The notes below the pieces were generated by a model. It was not told the DNA's origin and did no database searches. It was given only the letters and a program-made list of their open reading frames with translations. 30,100 nt of DNA from the IMG/VR virus record IMGVR_UViG_3300033144_004193, positions 1-30,100 of that record, one strand, 5' to 3'. Positions 8,473 to 15,139 of the stretch are shown here, in pieces; the stretch's first letter is position 1, and each line of letters opens with the position of its first letter. The stretch comes from a virus. The position numbers and the translations under genes are program-made.

Positions 8473-8969
8473 AAATTAAACCTGATTTTATTACGAACTC
8501 CAGTTCATCTAGTTTCATTGTAGCATGGCCATATAAAATAAAGACAATAGAGGATGTATCCAATTATATTCGTGGTCGTGCGAAATGTAGAGTAATTTTT
8601 AATGATTCTGTATCACAACCAGCTTCAAGAATGAAGAAAACAGTATCTCTTATAAAAAGGATGGCCGGAGAACTATCACATTTAATAGCCTCAAAACATT
8701 ATGATGAATATAAAAAAGATTTTCTAAAACGGAATGACATTACAGAACAAGAAATGAACCAGAACCGATCTTGGAGTACTCTATTCTGGGATGAACAGAA
8801 TAAGACAATGGACATTGCTGCGAAAAAGGAAGCTATAATATTCATAGAAAAAAACCCGGGTAAGTATTGCTATATTTATGAATATGAAGATGATACTTCG
8901 ATGGGTTCTGAGCTTGAACATGGCGATACATTTAGAAATCTTAACCACATACAAATAAGCAAACATTAA
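8469..8969 (+). CDS. Protein with N-terminal TNSSSSSF tract, possible radical SAM substrate
   Basis: The 166-aa protein begins MKIKPDFITNSSSSSFIVAW, with five serines at residues 11-15. From memory, the N-terminal pattern MKI(R/K)xDF(V/I)TNSSSSSF recurs at the start of otherwise unrelated bacterial hypothetical proteins, as if it were a tag or recognition sequence rather than a fold. The remainder is a charged, helical domain (about residues 50-100 basic, 100-166 acidic) without recognised motifs. The ATG overlaps the FmdB-like stop (ATGA) and is preceded by AAGGAGAAAGG. Constant N-terminus plus a linked radical SAM/SPASM-like enzyme suggests post-translational modification of the Ser/Asn tract. 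This is a hypothesis, not a known assignment. Confidence 0.8.
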   Translation: MKIKPDFITNSSSSSFIVAWPYKIKTIEDVSNYIRGRAKCRVIFNDSVSQPASRMKKTVSLIKRMAGELSHLIASKHYDEYKKDFLKRNDITEQEMNQNRSWSTLFWDEQNKTMDIAAKKEAIIFIEKNPGKYCYIYEYEDDTSMGSELEHGDTFRNLNHIQISKH

Positions 8970-8980
8970 GGAGGTGACTT

Positions 8981-9475
8981 ATGCAAGGAAATTATAATGC
9001 ATGGGGTGAACAAAGGGTCATTATAGAATGTGTAGCCCTTCCCCCTGAGTTAGATTTGAATACTTTCTTATCTCTTCCCGAAAGCGTAGGAAGATTTACA
9101 GATTCAAGAATGAATAAAAAACAAATACTCTTGATAGGAACATCAATTCAATCCTCTCCAATATTTACATTAACCAATGCCAAGCCTTCAGTTTTCGTTT
9201 CATGTATTACCTTTTTGAAGATTTTACAGGAATTGGATCTAACAGTTCAAGGAATATCAAATGTTAAAAGTTCAAACATAAAATATGACGATTTCCTTTC
9301 TTTTCTAGATCCATTGACTAACGGGGATGAACTGTTCAGCGACGTAGTAGTTGTTGTCATAAATTTATTTCCTTTGATTTCAGATAATATTATGGAGGGG
9401 GCACTAGAAAGTATAGTAAAGCTTGAAGAATTTCAAACAGAAATTCAAGAGTCTATACAAATGGCTACGAAATGA
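8981..9475 (+). CDS. Unknown 164-aa protein, last gene of the radical SAM cassette
   Basis: The family is not recognised. A strong AAGGAGGTGACTT precedes the ATG. The protein has no cysteine pair or catalytic motif; it has a mixed alpha/beta look with hydrophobic strands (KQILLIGTS, FSDVVVVVINLFPLI) and a charged C-terminal helix. No clear signal peptide; the VVVVVINLFPLI run at about 125-136 is short for a membrane helix. It follows the TNSSSSSF gene by 11 bp and precedes a terminator, so it belongs to the same transcript and may be a partner in the same process. Confidence 0.75.
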   Translation: MQGNYNAWGEQRVIIECVALPPELDLNTFLSLPESVGRFTDSRMNKKQILLIGTSIQSSPIFTLTNAKPSVFVSCITFLKILQELDLTVQGISNVKSSNIKYDDFLSFLDPLTNGDELFSDVVVVVINLFPLISDNIMEGALESIVKLEEFQTEIQESIQMATK

Positions 9476-9480
9476 CGGAA

Positions 9481-9520
9481 AAGAGTCACTCGATTTTATT
9501 AACCGAGTGACTCTTTTTTT
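9481..9520. terminator. Strong intrinsic terminator between converging genes
   Basis: Perfect 12-bp inverted repeat AAGAGTCACTCG (9481-9492) and its complement (9504-9515) with an 11-nt loop. On the plus strand it is followed by a T tract (TTTTTTT, 9514-9520) and ends the radical SAM cassette. On the minus strand the tract is TTTTCC, so it could also end the sheath transcript, but less efficiently. Confidence 0.9.
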
Positions 9521-9528
9521 GTAACTGA

Positions 9529-11481
9529 TTATTCAATAAAGAAGTTTAATTCAATTTGTTCAACAACCCGAGTAGGATCTAGGGTTACATTAACATGAAA
9601 TCTCTTAGTTTTTCTTTCATATTCGGTAGCACCTACTTCCACTGTATAATTAAACAAACCTCGTCTTGTTTTAACTACTTCTAAGAATGCATTTAACTGA
9701 GATGATACTTGACCCCATGTAATTTCATCATTTTGTTCAAAGATAAAGAATCTACAGAACTGTTCAAATGATCTCTTAATAAATAGGACCAATCTAACAA
9801 TATTTAAATCTTGTAATGCGCTTGGTCTTGCTTGACTTGTCAATTGACCCCAAACCACATAACCAGGATTAAACTTCACAATTGGGTTTAACTGATTCAA
9901 GTACAGCTGATCTCGTTGACCCAACCTTGGATTATATCTTAGTTCCTTAATTGTATCAATTGATGCTCTGTTGAAACCAGCAGCAGCAAACCATAGCTCT
10001 GATACAGTATCATTTCTAGGTAATAGATAAGCCATATGATAACCAGGAGAGAACCAAACATCCTGACCAGTAAAAGTATCAAACACTCTATTATATGATT
10101 CATAGAGAGCAACAAAATAAGTATTAAATGTTAACGTAGTTTGCCTTGTAGAAAGGGCAGCATTAACAGTTGCATTATCTCCATTGTCTAAAATAGCTAC
10201 ACAATCTCTTCTTGTTTGAACAAGAGTACTAATTGTTGTTTTAACATCAGTTGGATATCCACAATCATATACTAATGTGAAATAAATATTTTCAGTATCT
10301 AATACGCTATCATCTATGAGTCCAGCATAACCTTGAGACAATAGTGTTGTTGCTTCAGCAGTTACAAGATCACCAGAAGCATCTAGAAGAGAACCATCAC
10401 TTCCTTTCTTTAAAGGTTGTGGTACAGCTGTTATAAATGGTTGTGCCAGATTTGCATATGATTCTTTAATCCTATATGTAACTTCAGATGCAGGATTAAA
10501 ATCTGTTGTATTACCATTCCAACTTTGAGTTGCAGAACCAATTACTCTACTATCATATACAGCAACGGTTTCATCTTCAGCTCCACTTGCTAATCCCAAC
10601 CAACCCCAAATCTCAACACCTTTAGCATCTTTAGCAGTAACGGTATATCTAGCACTTGTAACTAGCAGTTGCCAGTCAGTAAAGTCTTGCTTATTATCTG
10701 TAATTGTTGCAGAAGCAGCCGTAGTGACTGCAACTACAGTTCCAATATCCTTATCATAAACTTTGACAGCTTTTTTATAACCATCTGATAATGAACCAGA
10801 GGCTAATTCCATCTCTGCATTTAAAATAGATGAGTATGTGTTTAGAACATCAACGATCCATGCTGAATCACCAACTTGATCTTTGGCTGTTGGGTCAAAT
10901 GAAATCTGAAATGACTCAATAATTACATCATCCCCATCTGATTGTTTCTCGTATATATCAAGAACGTATACATCCCAAACTGCAGGATTGGCAAACTCTG
11001 TAATTCGTATTCCGAGATTGTTATACCATTGACCTCTTCCGATGGGATATAGAAAACATATTGGATATGTTGGGTCTGAAGATACTAGATTTGTTTGAAT
11101 TTCATCTTTACTATTCAGACTATCAACATAAGTGATTGTAATTGCTGCTGTTGTGTCTGTAGTAGTAAGATTTGCATCCAATCTCATATTAGCATATGTT
11201 GCATCCTCTGAAAGGACTCTCATAAAATATAGAGCCCCAGATTCTCCTAAGTAGTTATATGCAAAATATGGACCTTGACCATAGTTTTTTCCATAAGTTT
11301 GTATATTTGGATCTCCAAATTCTGAAATATAATCTGCTCTTGATCCAACAAACTTTAGGACATTATCTTCACCTTTTTCTGTAAGGGCACAAATAAAGCC
11401 AATAGTCGAAGGAGCGACTTGAATAAATGTAGATAAATCTACAATTTTTGTAAAAACACCTGGGCTCACATTGCTAGGCAT
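9529..11481 (-). CDS. Contractile tail sheath protein, T4 gp18-like
   Basis: The 650-aa protein opens with the sheath signature SPGVFTKIVDLSTFI, followed by residues building the protease-resistant domain and a C-terminal core (VVWGQLTSQ, LNIVRLVLFIKRSFEQFCRFFIFE, TRRGLFNYTV) that is conserved in sheath proteins of contractile phages and related injection systems. Length matches T4-type sheaths (about 660 aa). GAGGAGGAAAG precedes the ATG, as expected for an abundant protein. The protein polymerises around the tail tube and contracts to drive injection. It converges on the radical SAM cassette and is apparently a separate transcription unit. Confidence 0.94.
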   Translation of the reverse strand: MPSNVSPGVFTKIVDLSTFIQVAPSTIGFICALTEKGEDNVLKFVGSRADYISEFGDPNIQTYGKNYGQGPYFAYNYLGESGALYFMRVLSEDATYANMRLDANLTTTDTTAAITITYVDSLNSKDEIQTNLVSSDPTYPICFLYPIGRGQWYNNLGIRITEFANPAVWDVYVLDIYEKQSDGDDVIIESFQISFDPTAKDQVGDSAWIVDVLNTYSSILNAEMELASGSLSDGYKKAVKVYDKDIGTVVAVTTAASATITDNKQDFTDWQLLVTSARYTVTAKDAKGVEIWGWLGLASGAEDETVAVYDSRVIGSATQSWNGNTTDFNPASEVTYRIKESYANLAQPFITAVPQPLKKGSDGSLLDASGDLVTAEATTLLSQGYAGLIDDSVLDTENIYFTLVYDCGYPTDVKTTISTLVQTRRDCVAILDNGDNATVNAALSTRQTTLTFNTYFVALYESYNRVFDTFTGQDVWFSPGYHMAYLLPRNDTVSELWFAAAGFNRASIDTIKELRYNPRLGQRDQLYLNQLNPIVKFNPGYVVWGQLTSQARPSALQDLNIVRLVLFIKRSFEQFCRFFIFEQNDEITWGQVSSQLNAFLEVVKTRRGLFNYTVEVGATEYERKTKRFHVNVTLDPTRVVEQIELNFFIE

Positions 11482-11580
11482 TAACTTTCCTCCTCTTAAT
11501 TATTCTCTAAATTGAGTTTAATTTTTTTCTCCTTTCTCTCCAGGCTCTATAGTGAAAATCCTTTTTTAGCGAAATAAAAC

Positions 11581-11596
11581 TTTTATATCCTTGTAA
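11581..11596 (-). promoter_or_regulatory. Weak candidate promoter for the sheath gene
   Basis: The minus strand reads TTACAAGGATATAAAA at the very end of the upstream gene, about 100 bp before the sheath start. It resembles the ACAAAATATAAA part of the recurrent late element with one extra base and a poorer 5' half. No better candidate was seen in 11482-11598. Confidence 0.3.
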
Positions 11597-11598
11597 TT

Positions 11599-12300
11599 TT
11601 AAACGTAGATAAACCAGACAAAAATAAGTCGTCTGTCTGCAGCTTTAACAATTGATGGAAACGTAACCCGGGAGAAGATGGTAAAATTCCCTGCAGCTCC
11701 CCCCGCTTTAGATGGATTAACAAATAATCCAGCCTCACTAAGGATGTTTCCATTTGCATCATTAATTCCAATTGTTATAGTAATTTTAAACACCAGCCAT
11801 CTGTTACTGTTTATAGGGTCCTGTTCAAAAGCCACTGAATCAAATGGGGCTTTATAGTAACCGTCGTCTGGATAGCCTGATTCTATCGCATAATGGTAAT
11901 CAGCATTTGAAGTATCTGTTGCATTTATCATTATTCTGGAGTTTAAGTCTGTTTCTGCGATTACCGGTGCTACTGGGTCGAATGGATCAGGTGGATCAAC
12001 ACCACCACTTCCAAGACCAAACCAGGCTAATATGTCATCTTTAGTAGAAAGATTATTAGGGGAAAGAGATGGATTGTTTTGATCAACTATTCTTTGAGCT
12101 AACCACTCTCTTCCTTGATATAATACCAAATTATGCTTTCCAATTAATTGTTTTTTTCCATCTTTATCACATTCATAAATTTTAACATAACCTTCTGGTT
12201 TTCTATCCGAATCTTCTTTAACGTTAACGGAGTCACCAAGGCAGTTATCCCCGTAAAAATCTTTTGCTTCAATTTCTATTGTTTTTACTTTTTCAGTCAT
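11599..12300 (-). CDS. Putative virion structural protein (233 aa)
   Basis: The start is taken as the ATG at 12300 (MTEKVKTIEIEAK), which has AAGGAA eight bases upstream; a longer frame would begin with TTG at 12327 without a site. The N-terminal part is polar; YQGREWLAQRI (about residue 65) is followed by a Gly/Pro/Asp-rich loop (GSGGVDPPDPFDP) and a beta-rich C-terminus with LSEAGLFV and FTIFSRVTFPSI. This pattern, ending in LSEAGLF and F.IFSR, recurs in phage proteins annotated as tail fibre or particle proteins. No enzyme motif. It has its own promoter-like element and lies next to the sheath gene. Confidence 0.7.
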   Translation of the reverse strand: MTEKVKTIEIEAKDFYGDNCLGDSVNVKEDSDRKPEGYVKIYECDKDGKKQLIGKHNLVLYQGREWLAQRIVDQNNPSLSPNNLSTKDDILAWFGLGSGGVDPPDPFDPVAPVIAETDLNSRIMINATDTSNADYHYAIESGYPDDGYYKAPFDSVAFEQDPINSNRWLVFKITITIGINDANGNILSEAGLFVNPSKAGGAAGNFTIFSRVTFPSIVKAADRRLIFVWFIYV

Positions 12301-12333
12301 AGTGTGATTTCCTTGTATTGGTGACAAAGTTTC

Positions 12334-12349
12334 TTTATATTTTGTTCTA
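12334..12349 (-). promoter_or_regulatory. Late-type promoter element
   Basis: TAGAACAAAATATAAA on the minus strand, identical to the element at 7160-7175, ending 34 bp before the ATG at 12300. Confidence 0.65.
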
Positions 12350-12370
12350 ATAAACCCATAGGTTTGGAAG

Positions 12371-12407
12371 GAAAAACGAAGGAGAGCCGGATTTTACTCC
12401 GACTCTC
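12371..12407 (-). terminator. Intrinsic terminator after the zinc-ribbon virion gene
   Basis: On the minus strand GAGAGTCGGA (12407-12398) pairs with TCCGGCTCTC (12391-12382) with one U-G pair and a six-base loop, followed by CTTCGTTTTTCC. It follows the stop at 12415 and separates this gene from the promoter at 12334-12349. Confidence 0.8.
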
Positions 12408-12414
12408 TTAGACA

Positions 12415-13260
12415 TTATTCTAGGAATGTACCACAGTTGGGACAAAACTTAAATGCGGATTTAGATGATTTTCCACAACTGCTACATACTAATTTTTTTT
12501 GGACAGTTATGGGCTCTTGAATATCATCACCAGATTCAGTTAACCCTTTCAATTGAATAACTATTACTTTGGATTCTTCAAGTTGCCCAACAGAAGTATA
12601 ATGAAAGTTTTGATTACACTCTGAGCCTTTAACTGTAATCCCTTCTTCAGCTAGAGGAGCACTATTCTCAACTGCAACATTTCTTACCATGTTATTATTC
12701 TTAACAGTTGAAGAAGGTCCAGCAGAGGCACAGGCATAAGCTACAACTGGAACAGAATCAGAACCACAAGTTTTTGAGTCATCAGTCCCATTTGATGCAA
12801 AAGAGTCAAAATGTTCCCACCCTAGATCGTTACTATTATATGTAAATGTCCATGGTGGATTATAATGATGATGAACTTCTTTAACAACATTTGATATTTT
12901 TAGTTCTGGTTTAGGTTTCTCAAATGCAAACTCAACTCTAATCAAACCATCGCCTGCTTTATCTCCCCTATGATCTTGAATCTCTTTTGTTTTATTAATA
13001 AATCTAAAACAATTTTTGGCCGTAGTTCCTCTAAGAAATCCTTCAAGCTCAGTTTCACCATTTGCTTCTAACACCAACGAATGATTATCAAGCACATCTT
13101 CACCGTCGATAGATACTTGAACTGATGCTCTTCTTGAATTAAGATTTTTTAATAGAAGTGAATACTCGGATCCAAAAGGTAGGTAAACATTGTTGTCTCT
13201 TACTCTAAGAATTTTTCCATTTAACTTTACTTCGGCAACGAACAGATCTTTATACGTCAT
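12415..13260 (-). CDS. Virion-associated protein with C-terminal zinc ribbon (281 aa)
   Basis: The start is taken as the ATG at 13260 (MTYKDLFVAEVKLNG), preceded by AAGGAGGA; a nine-codon upstream extension is unlikely. The N-terminal 120 residues form a beta-rich domain (ILRVRDNNVYLPFGSEYSLL, then VSIDGEDVL and ELEGFLRG) that I have seen repeatedly in phage and prophage proteins of unknown role. The middle is Ser/Asn-rich and flexible. The C-terminus has C259/C262 and C273/C276 (CSSCGK and CPNCGTFLE), a zinc ribbon of the type used for protein or nucleic-acid contacts. It stands alone between a late-type promoter and a terminator. Confidence 0.75.
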   Translation of the reverse strand: MTYKDLFVAEVKLNGKILRVRDNNVYLPFGSEYSLLLKNLNSRRASVQVSIDGEDVLDNHSLVLEANGETELEGFLRGTTAKNCFRFINKTKEIQDHRGDKAGDGLIRVEFAFEKPKPELKISNVVKEVHHHYNPPWTFTYNSNDLGWEHFDSFASNGTDDSKTCGSDSVPVVAYACASAGPSSTVKNNNMVRNVAVENSAPLAEEGITVKGSECNQNFHYTSVGQLEESKVIVIQLKGLTESGDDIQEPITVQKKLVCSSCGKSSKSAFKFCPNCGTFLE

Positions 13261-13336
13261 GATTTTATCCTCCTTATACAGGGTCATGGCTAAAACCCTC
13301 AGATTTTGCTTAAAGCCATTTTGGCGATAATCATGC

Positions 13337-13352
13337 TTATATATATGTTCTA
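13337..13352 (-). promoter_or_regulatory. Late-type promoter element, variant
   Basis: The minus strand reads TAGAACATATATATAA, a variant of the recurrent element, 76 bp before the ATG at 13260. The leader between them can form a hairpin with ATGGCT and AGCCAT arms. Confidence 0.5.
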
Positions 13353-13367
13353 ACTATATATATTAAT
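13352..13367 (+). promoter_or_regulatory. Candidate plus-strand promoter motif, copy 2
   Basis: AACTATATATATTAAT, identical to 7201-7216, 37 bp before the ATG at 13404. It abuts the minus-strand element at 13337-13352, forming a divergent pair. Confidence 0.45.
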
Positions 13368-13403
13368 TAGTGAAAGAAGTAAACTAATTATTGGAGGTAT
13401 ATT

Positions 13404-13619
13404 ATGAGTCCACTTGATATAGGAATATGTCCATTTTGTAGTGCTGGTGAAATACCAGGAGAAAAGTTAATTGAGGATTGTATAGAACAGGGTGATATAT
13501 TTGAATGCCCAGTATGCTATAGTCCTCTTCGTTATACATTGATTAAACAATTTCCTGCGGATAAGATACTTGTCCATTATGCCGGGGATCTTAAAGATAT
13601 GTATAACATAGGCGTCTAG
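13404..13619 (+). CDS. Small zinc-ribbon protein (71 aa)
   Basis: The ATG has TTGGAGGT upstream. Cysteines C9/C12 (CPFC) and C35/C38 (CPVC) form a zinc ribbon; a fifth cysteine is at 26. The knuckle sequences resemble those of rubredoxin-like or transcription-factor-like ribbons, so nucleic acid or protein binding is likely. It is first in a two-gene plus-strand cassette between minus-strand genes. No family name can be given. Confidence 0.75.
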   Translation: MSPLDIGICPFCSAGEIPGEKLIEDCIEQGDIFECPVCYSPLRYTLIKQFPADKILVHYAGDLKDMYNIGV

Positions 13620-13666
13620 TTTTTAAAAAGAAATCATTTTAATTACTTGAAAGGAGACATGTTACA

Positions 13667-13951
13667 ATGGGGCCACAAACAACATTAAAAATTACAAAAG
13701 GAAGGTCTGAAAGAAAATTTAATATTGCTAAAGACATATTTCCAATGGGAAAGGACCGACCAATAAAAACTGTGGTTGGTTATTTGAATGAGGAGTTAAA
13801 CATTCGAACTAATGCTATTGACGCTGCTACAAAGTACATCGGTCTTCTAACTCCCAGCAAATCAGGAAGCAGTTTGGCGATTGGTATAGCATTGTTGGTG
13901 GGGATTATGGCAGGAATGATTTTAATGCATTTTGCATCTCCGTGGTTATAG
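13667..13951 (+). CDS. Small membrane protein with C-terminal anchor (94 aa)
   Basis: AAAGGAG lies ten bases before the ATG. The N-terminal 65 residues are polar and basic (TKGRSERKF, KDRPIK), then a single membrane helix at about 71-90 (LAIGIALLVGIMAGMILMHF) ends the protein. This tail-anchored layout places the basic domain in the cytoplasm. No homologue is recognised. It is cotranscribed with the zinc-ribbon gene and followed by a GC-rich structured region and terminator. Confidence 0.75.
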   Translation: MGPQTTLKITKGRSERKFNIAKDIFPMGKDRPIKTVVGYLNEELNIRTNAIDAATKYIGLLTPSKSGSSLAIGIALLVGIMAGMILMHFASPWL

Positions 13952-13953
13952 AG

Positions 13954-14029
13954 CGTGGGGGCTGGCTGTTTGGATTTCCGGATCAAGTCAATCTGGTGCC
14001 TGCTGCAGTTGGCGATTGGCTTCCCCCGT
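13954..14029 (+). ncRNA. Candidate structured RNA (GC-rich, hand-folded three-way junction)
   Basis: I counted 46 G+C in the 80 bases 13952-14031, far above the AT-rich surroundings. A closing stem pairs GGGG (13957-13960) with CCCC (14024-14027), continued by GCTGG (13961-13965) with TTGGC (14016-14020). Two inner stems are possible: GGATT (13972-13976) with AATCT (13990-13994), and a GCC/GGC stem at about 13998-14013. It starts three bases after the membrane-protein stop and runs directly into a terminator, so it would be the 3' part of that transcript or a processed small RNA. No Rfam family is recognised; the fold was done by hand. Confidence 0.35.
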
Positions 14030-14076
14030 AAAAATGAGGGCTGCTGGGTTCTAACCCCACATGCCCTCATTTTTTT
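14030..14076. terminator. Bidirectional terminator with branched loop
   Basis: AAAAATGAGGGC (14030-14041) pairs with GCCCTCATTTTT (14063-14074), and an inner TGGG/CCCA stem with loop TTCTAAC caps it. T tracts lie on both strands, so it can end both the plus-strand cassette and the minus-strand metallophosphoesterase transcript. Confidence 0.85.
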
Positions 14077-14079
14077 GGT

Positions 14080-14997
14080 TTATATCGTTTTGCCGTAATA
14101 AGTTCCATTCCACATAAACGATCCTTCAATAATAATAATCGTATATAAATTAAAGAATCCTGTAGCAGGTAAATGCTCAACAATACCAAATCCATTCATC
14201 CAACGGTTAGGAGCATTTTTCTTGTAGTCCGGTTTGATATTAGCAATACATGGAAGAGATGTAGCTGTATGATATCCCTTTCCATCAATTGGAGATGTTT
14301 TAGCAAACATCTGTGGATTATGAACATGAGCATAAACTACATTGCCCTCAAAATCATCCACTGTTTTTTTGGCGTGATGCACATTCCAATAGAAGCCATG
14401 AATCACATTTAGCTTTCCAACTTTATGAATTCCATTAAAAGGAATAACAACATAACCTCTATCACGTAGATCCAAATACATAACAGGATCTATAAGATCT
14501 TCTAATTCTGGATTTTTTTGTACATAAGCCGTTGTTCTTTCTTCATGATTACCAATCATAAATGTTCTGCGTATATCTTCTCTGGTTATATTTTCATGAA
14601 CTTGTAATATTTCTTTATCAAAAGTATCATAATCATTCCTTAATCTCTGTCCCTCTTTTAATAAAGGCCGATCTTTATTCCACCATGAAACACAATCTAA
14701 TGACATTTGATCACCCATATAAACTAACTCATCTGGATCATAATCAAATATAAAATTATTAATAGCTTCCATGGTTCTTTCTTCATAGTGTGGGTGGTGA
14801 ATATCTGGCAGTAAAACCGTCTTTTGAATCTGCCATGCTGTTTCATCGAAATCTGTTTTAGATTTGGTTCGTTGAGTGTAAGATCCAGCATGCTTTAAAA
14901 CCGTCTTTATGGAGCACCCAACAACTTTTGCAATTTCTGTATTTGTTAAAGCAGTTGTTTCTGCTAACTTCAAAATCTCAGGTCTAAATTCTGACAT
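14080..14997 (-). CDS. Calcineurin-like metallophosphoesterase with N-terminal helix-turn-helix
   Basis: This 305-aa enzyme has the metallophosphoesterase motifs: D65-x-H67 (PDIHHPH), GDQ with D96, GNHE at 149-152, H200 (VIHG) and H224/H226 (YAHVHNPQ). These ligate a two-metal centre that cleaves phosphomono- or diesters. Residues 15-38 (TALTNTEIAKVVGCSIKTVLKH) look like a helix-turn-helix of the resolvase/transposase type, so it may be recruited to DNA. AGGAGG precedes the ATG and a perfect late-type promoter lies 29 bp upstream. Substrate unknown; a nuclease or DNA-end-processing role fits the fusion. Confidence 0.85.
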   Translation of the reverse strand: MSEFRPEILKLAETTALTNTEIAKVVGCSIKTVLKHAGSYTQRTKSKTDFDETAWQIQKTVLLPDIHHPHYEERTMEAINNFIFDYDPDELVYMGDQMSLDCVSWWNKDRPLLKEGQRLRNDYDTFDKEILQVHENITREDIRRTFMIGNHEERTTAYVQKNPELEDLIDPVMYLDLRDRGYVVIPFNGIHKVGKLNVIHGFYWNVHHAKKTVDDFEGNVVYAHVHNPQMFAKTSPIDGKGYHTATSLPCIANIKPDYKKNAPNRWMNGFGIVEHLPATGFFNLYTIIIIEGSFMWNGTYYGKTI

Positions 14998-15023
14998 TCA
15001 AGCCTCCTATGATTAGGTTCAAT

Positions 15024-15041
15024 TATTTATATTTTGTTCTA
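15024..15041 (-). promoter_or_regulatory. Late-type promoter with full TATAAATA core
   Basis: The minus strand reads TAGAACAAAATATAAATA, joining the recurrent TAGAAC element to an exact T4-like late core (TATAAATA at 15024-15031). The metallophosphoesterase starts at 14997. This is the best copy in the window. Confidence 0.75.
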
Positions 15042-15139
15042 AATAAAAAACCAAATAACCGTTATAACCCCATGAAATCTCAAACAAAATTCAGTATTGT
15101 TTAACTTATTTAACTAAGGTGGGATAGGCGTGGAATGAA

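Noticed and set aside
14030-14074. tRNA-like T arm (GGGTTCTAACCCC)
   Set aside because: The would-be acceptor arms directly flank the arm; there is no D arm or anticodon arm at the right distance. It is the loop of a terminator hairpin.
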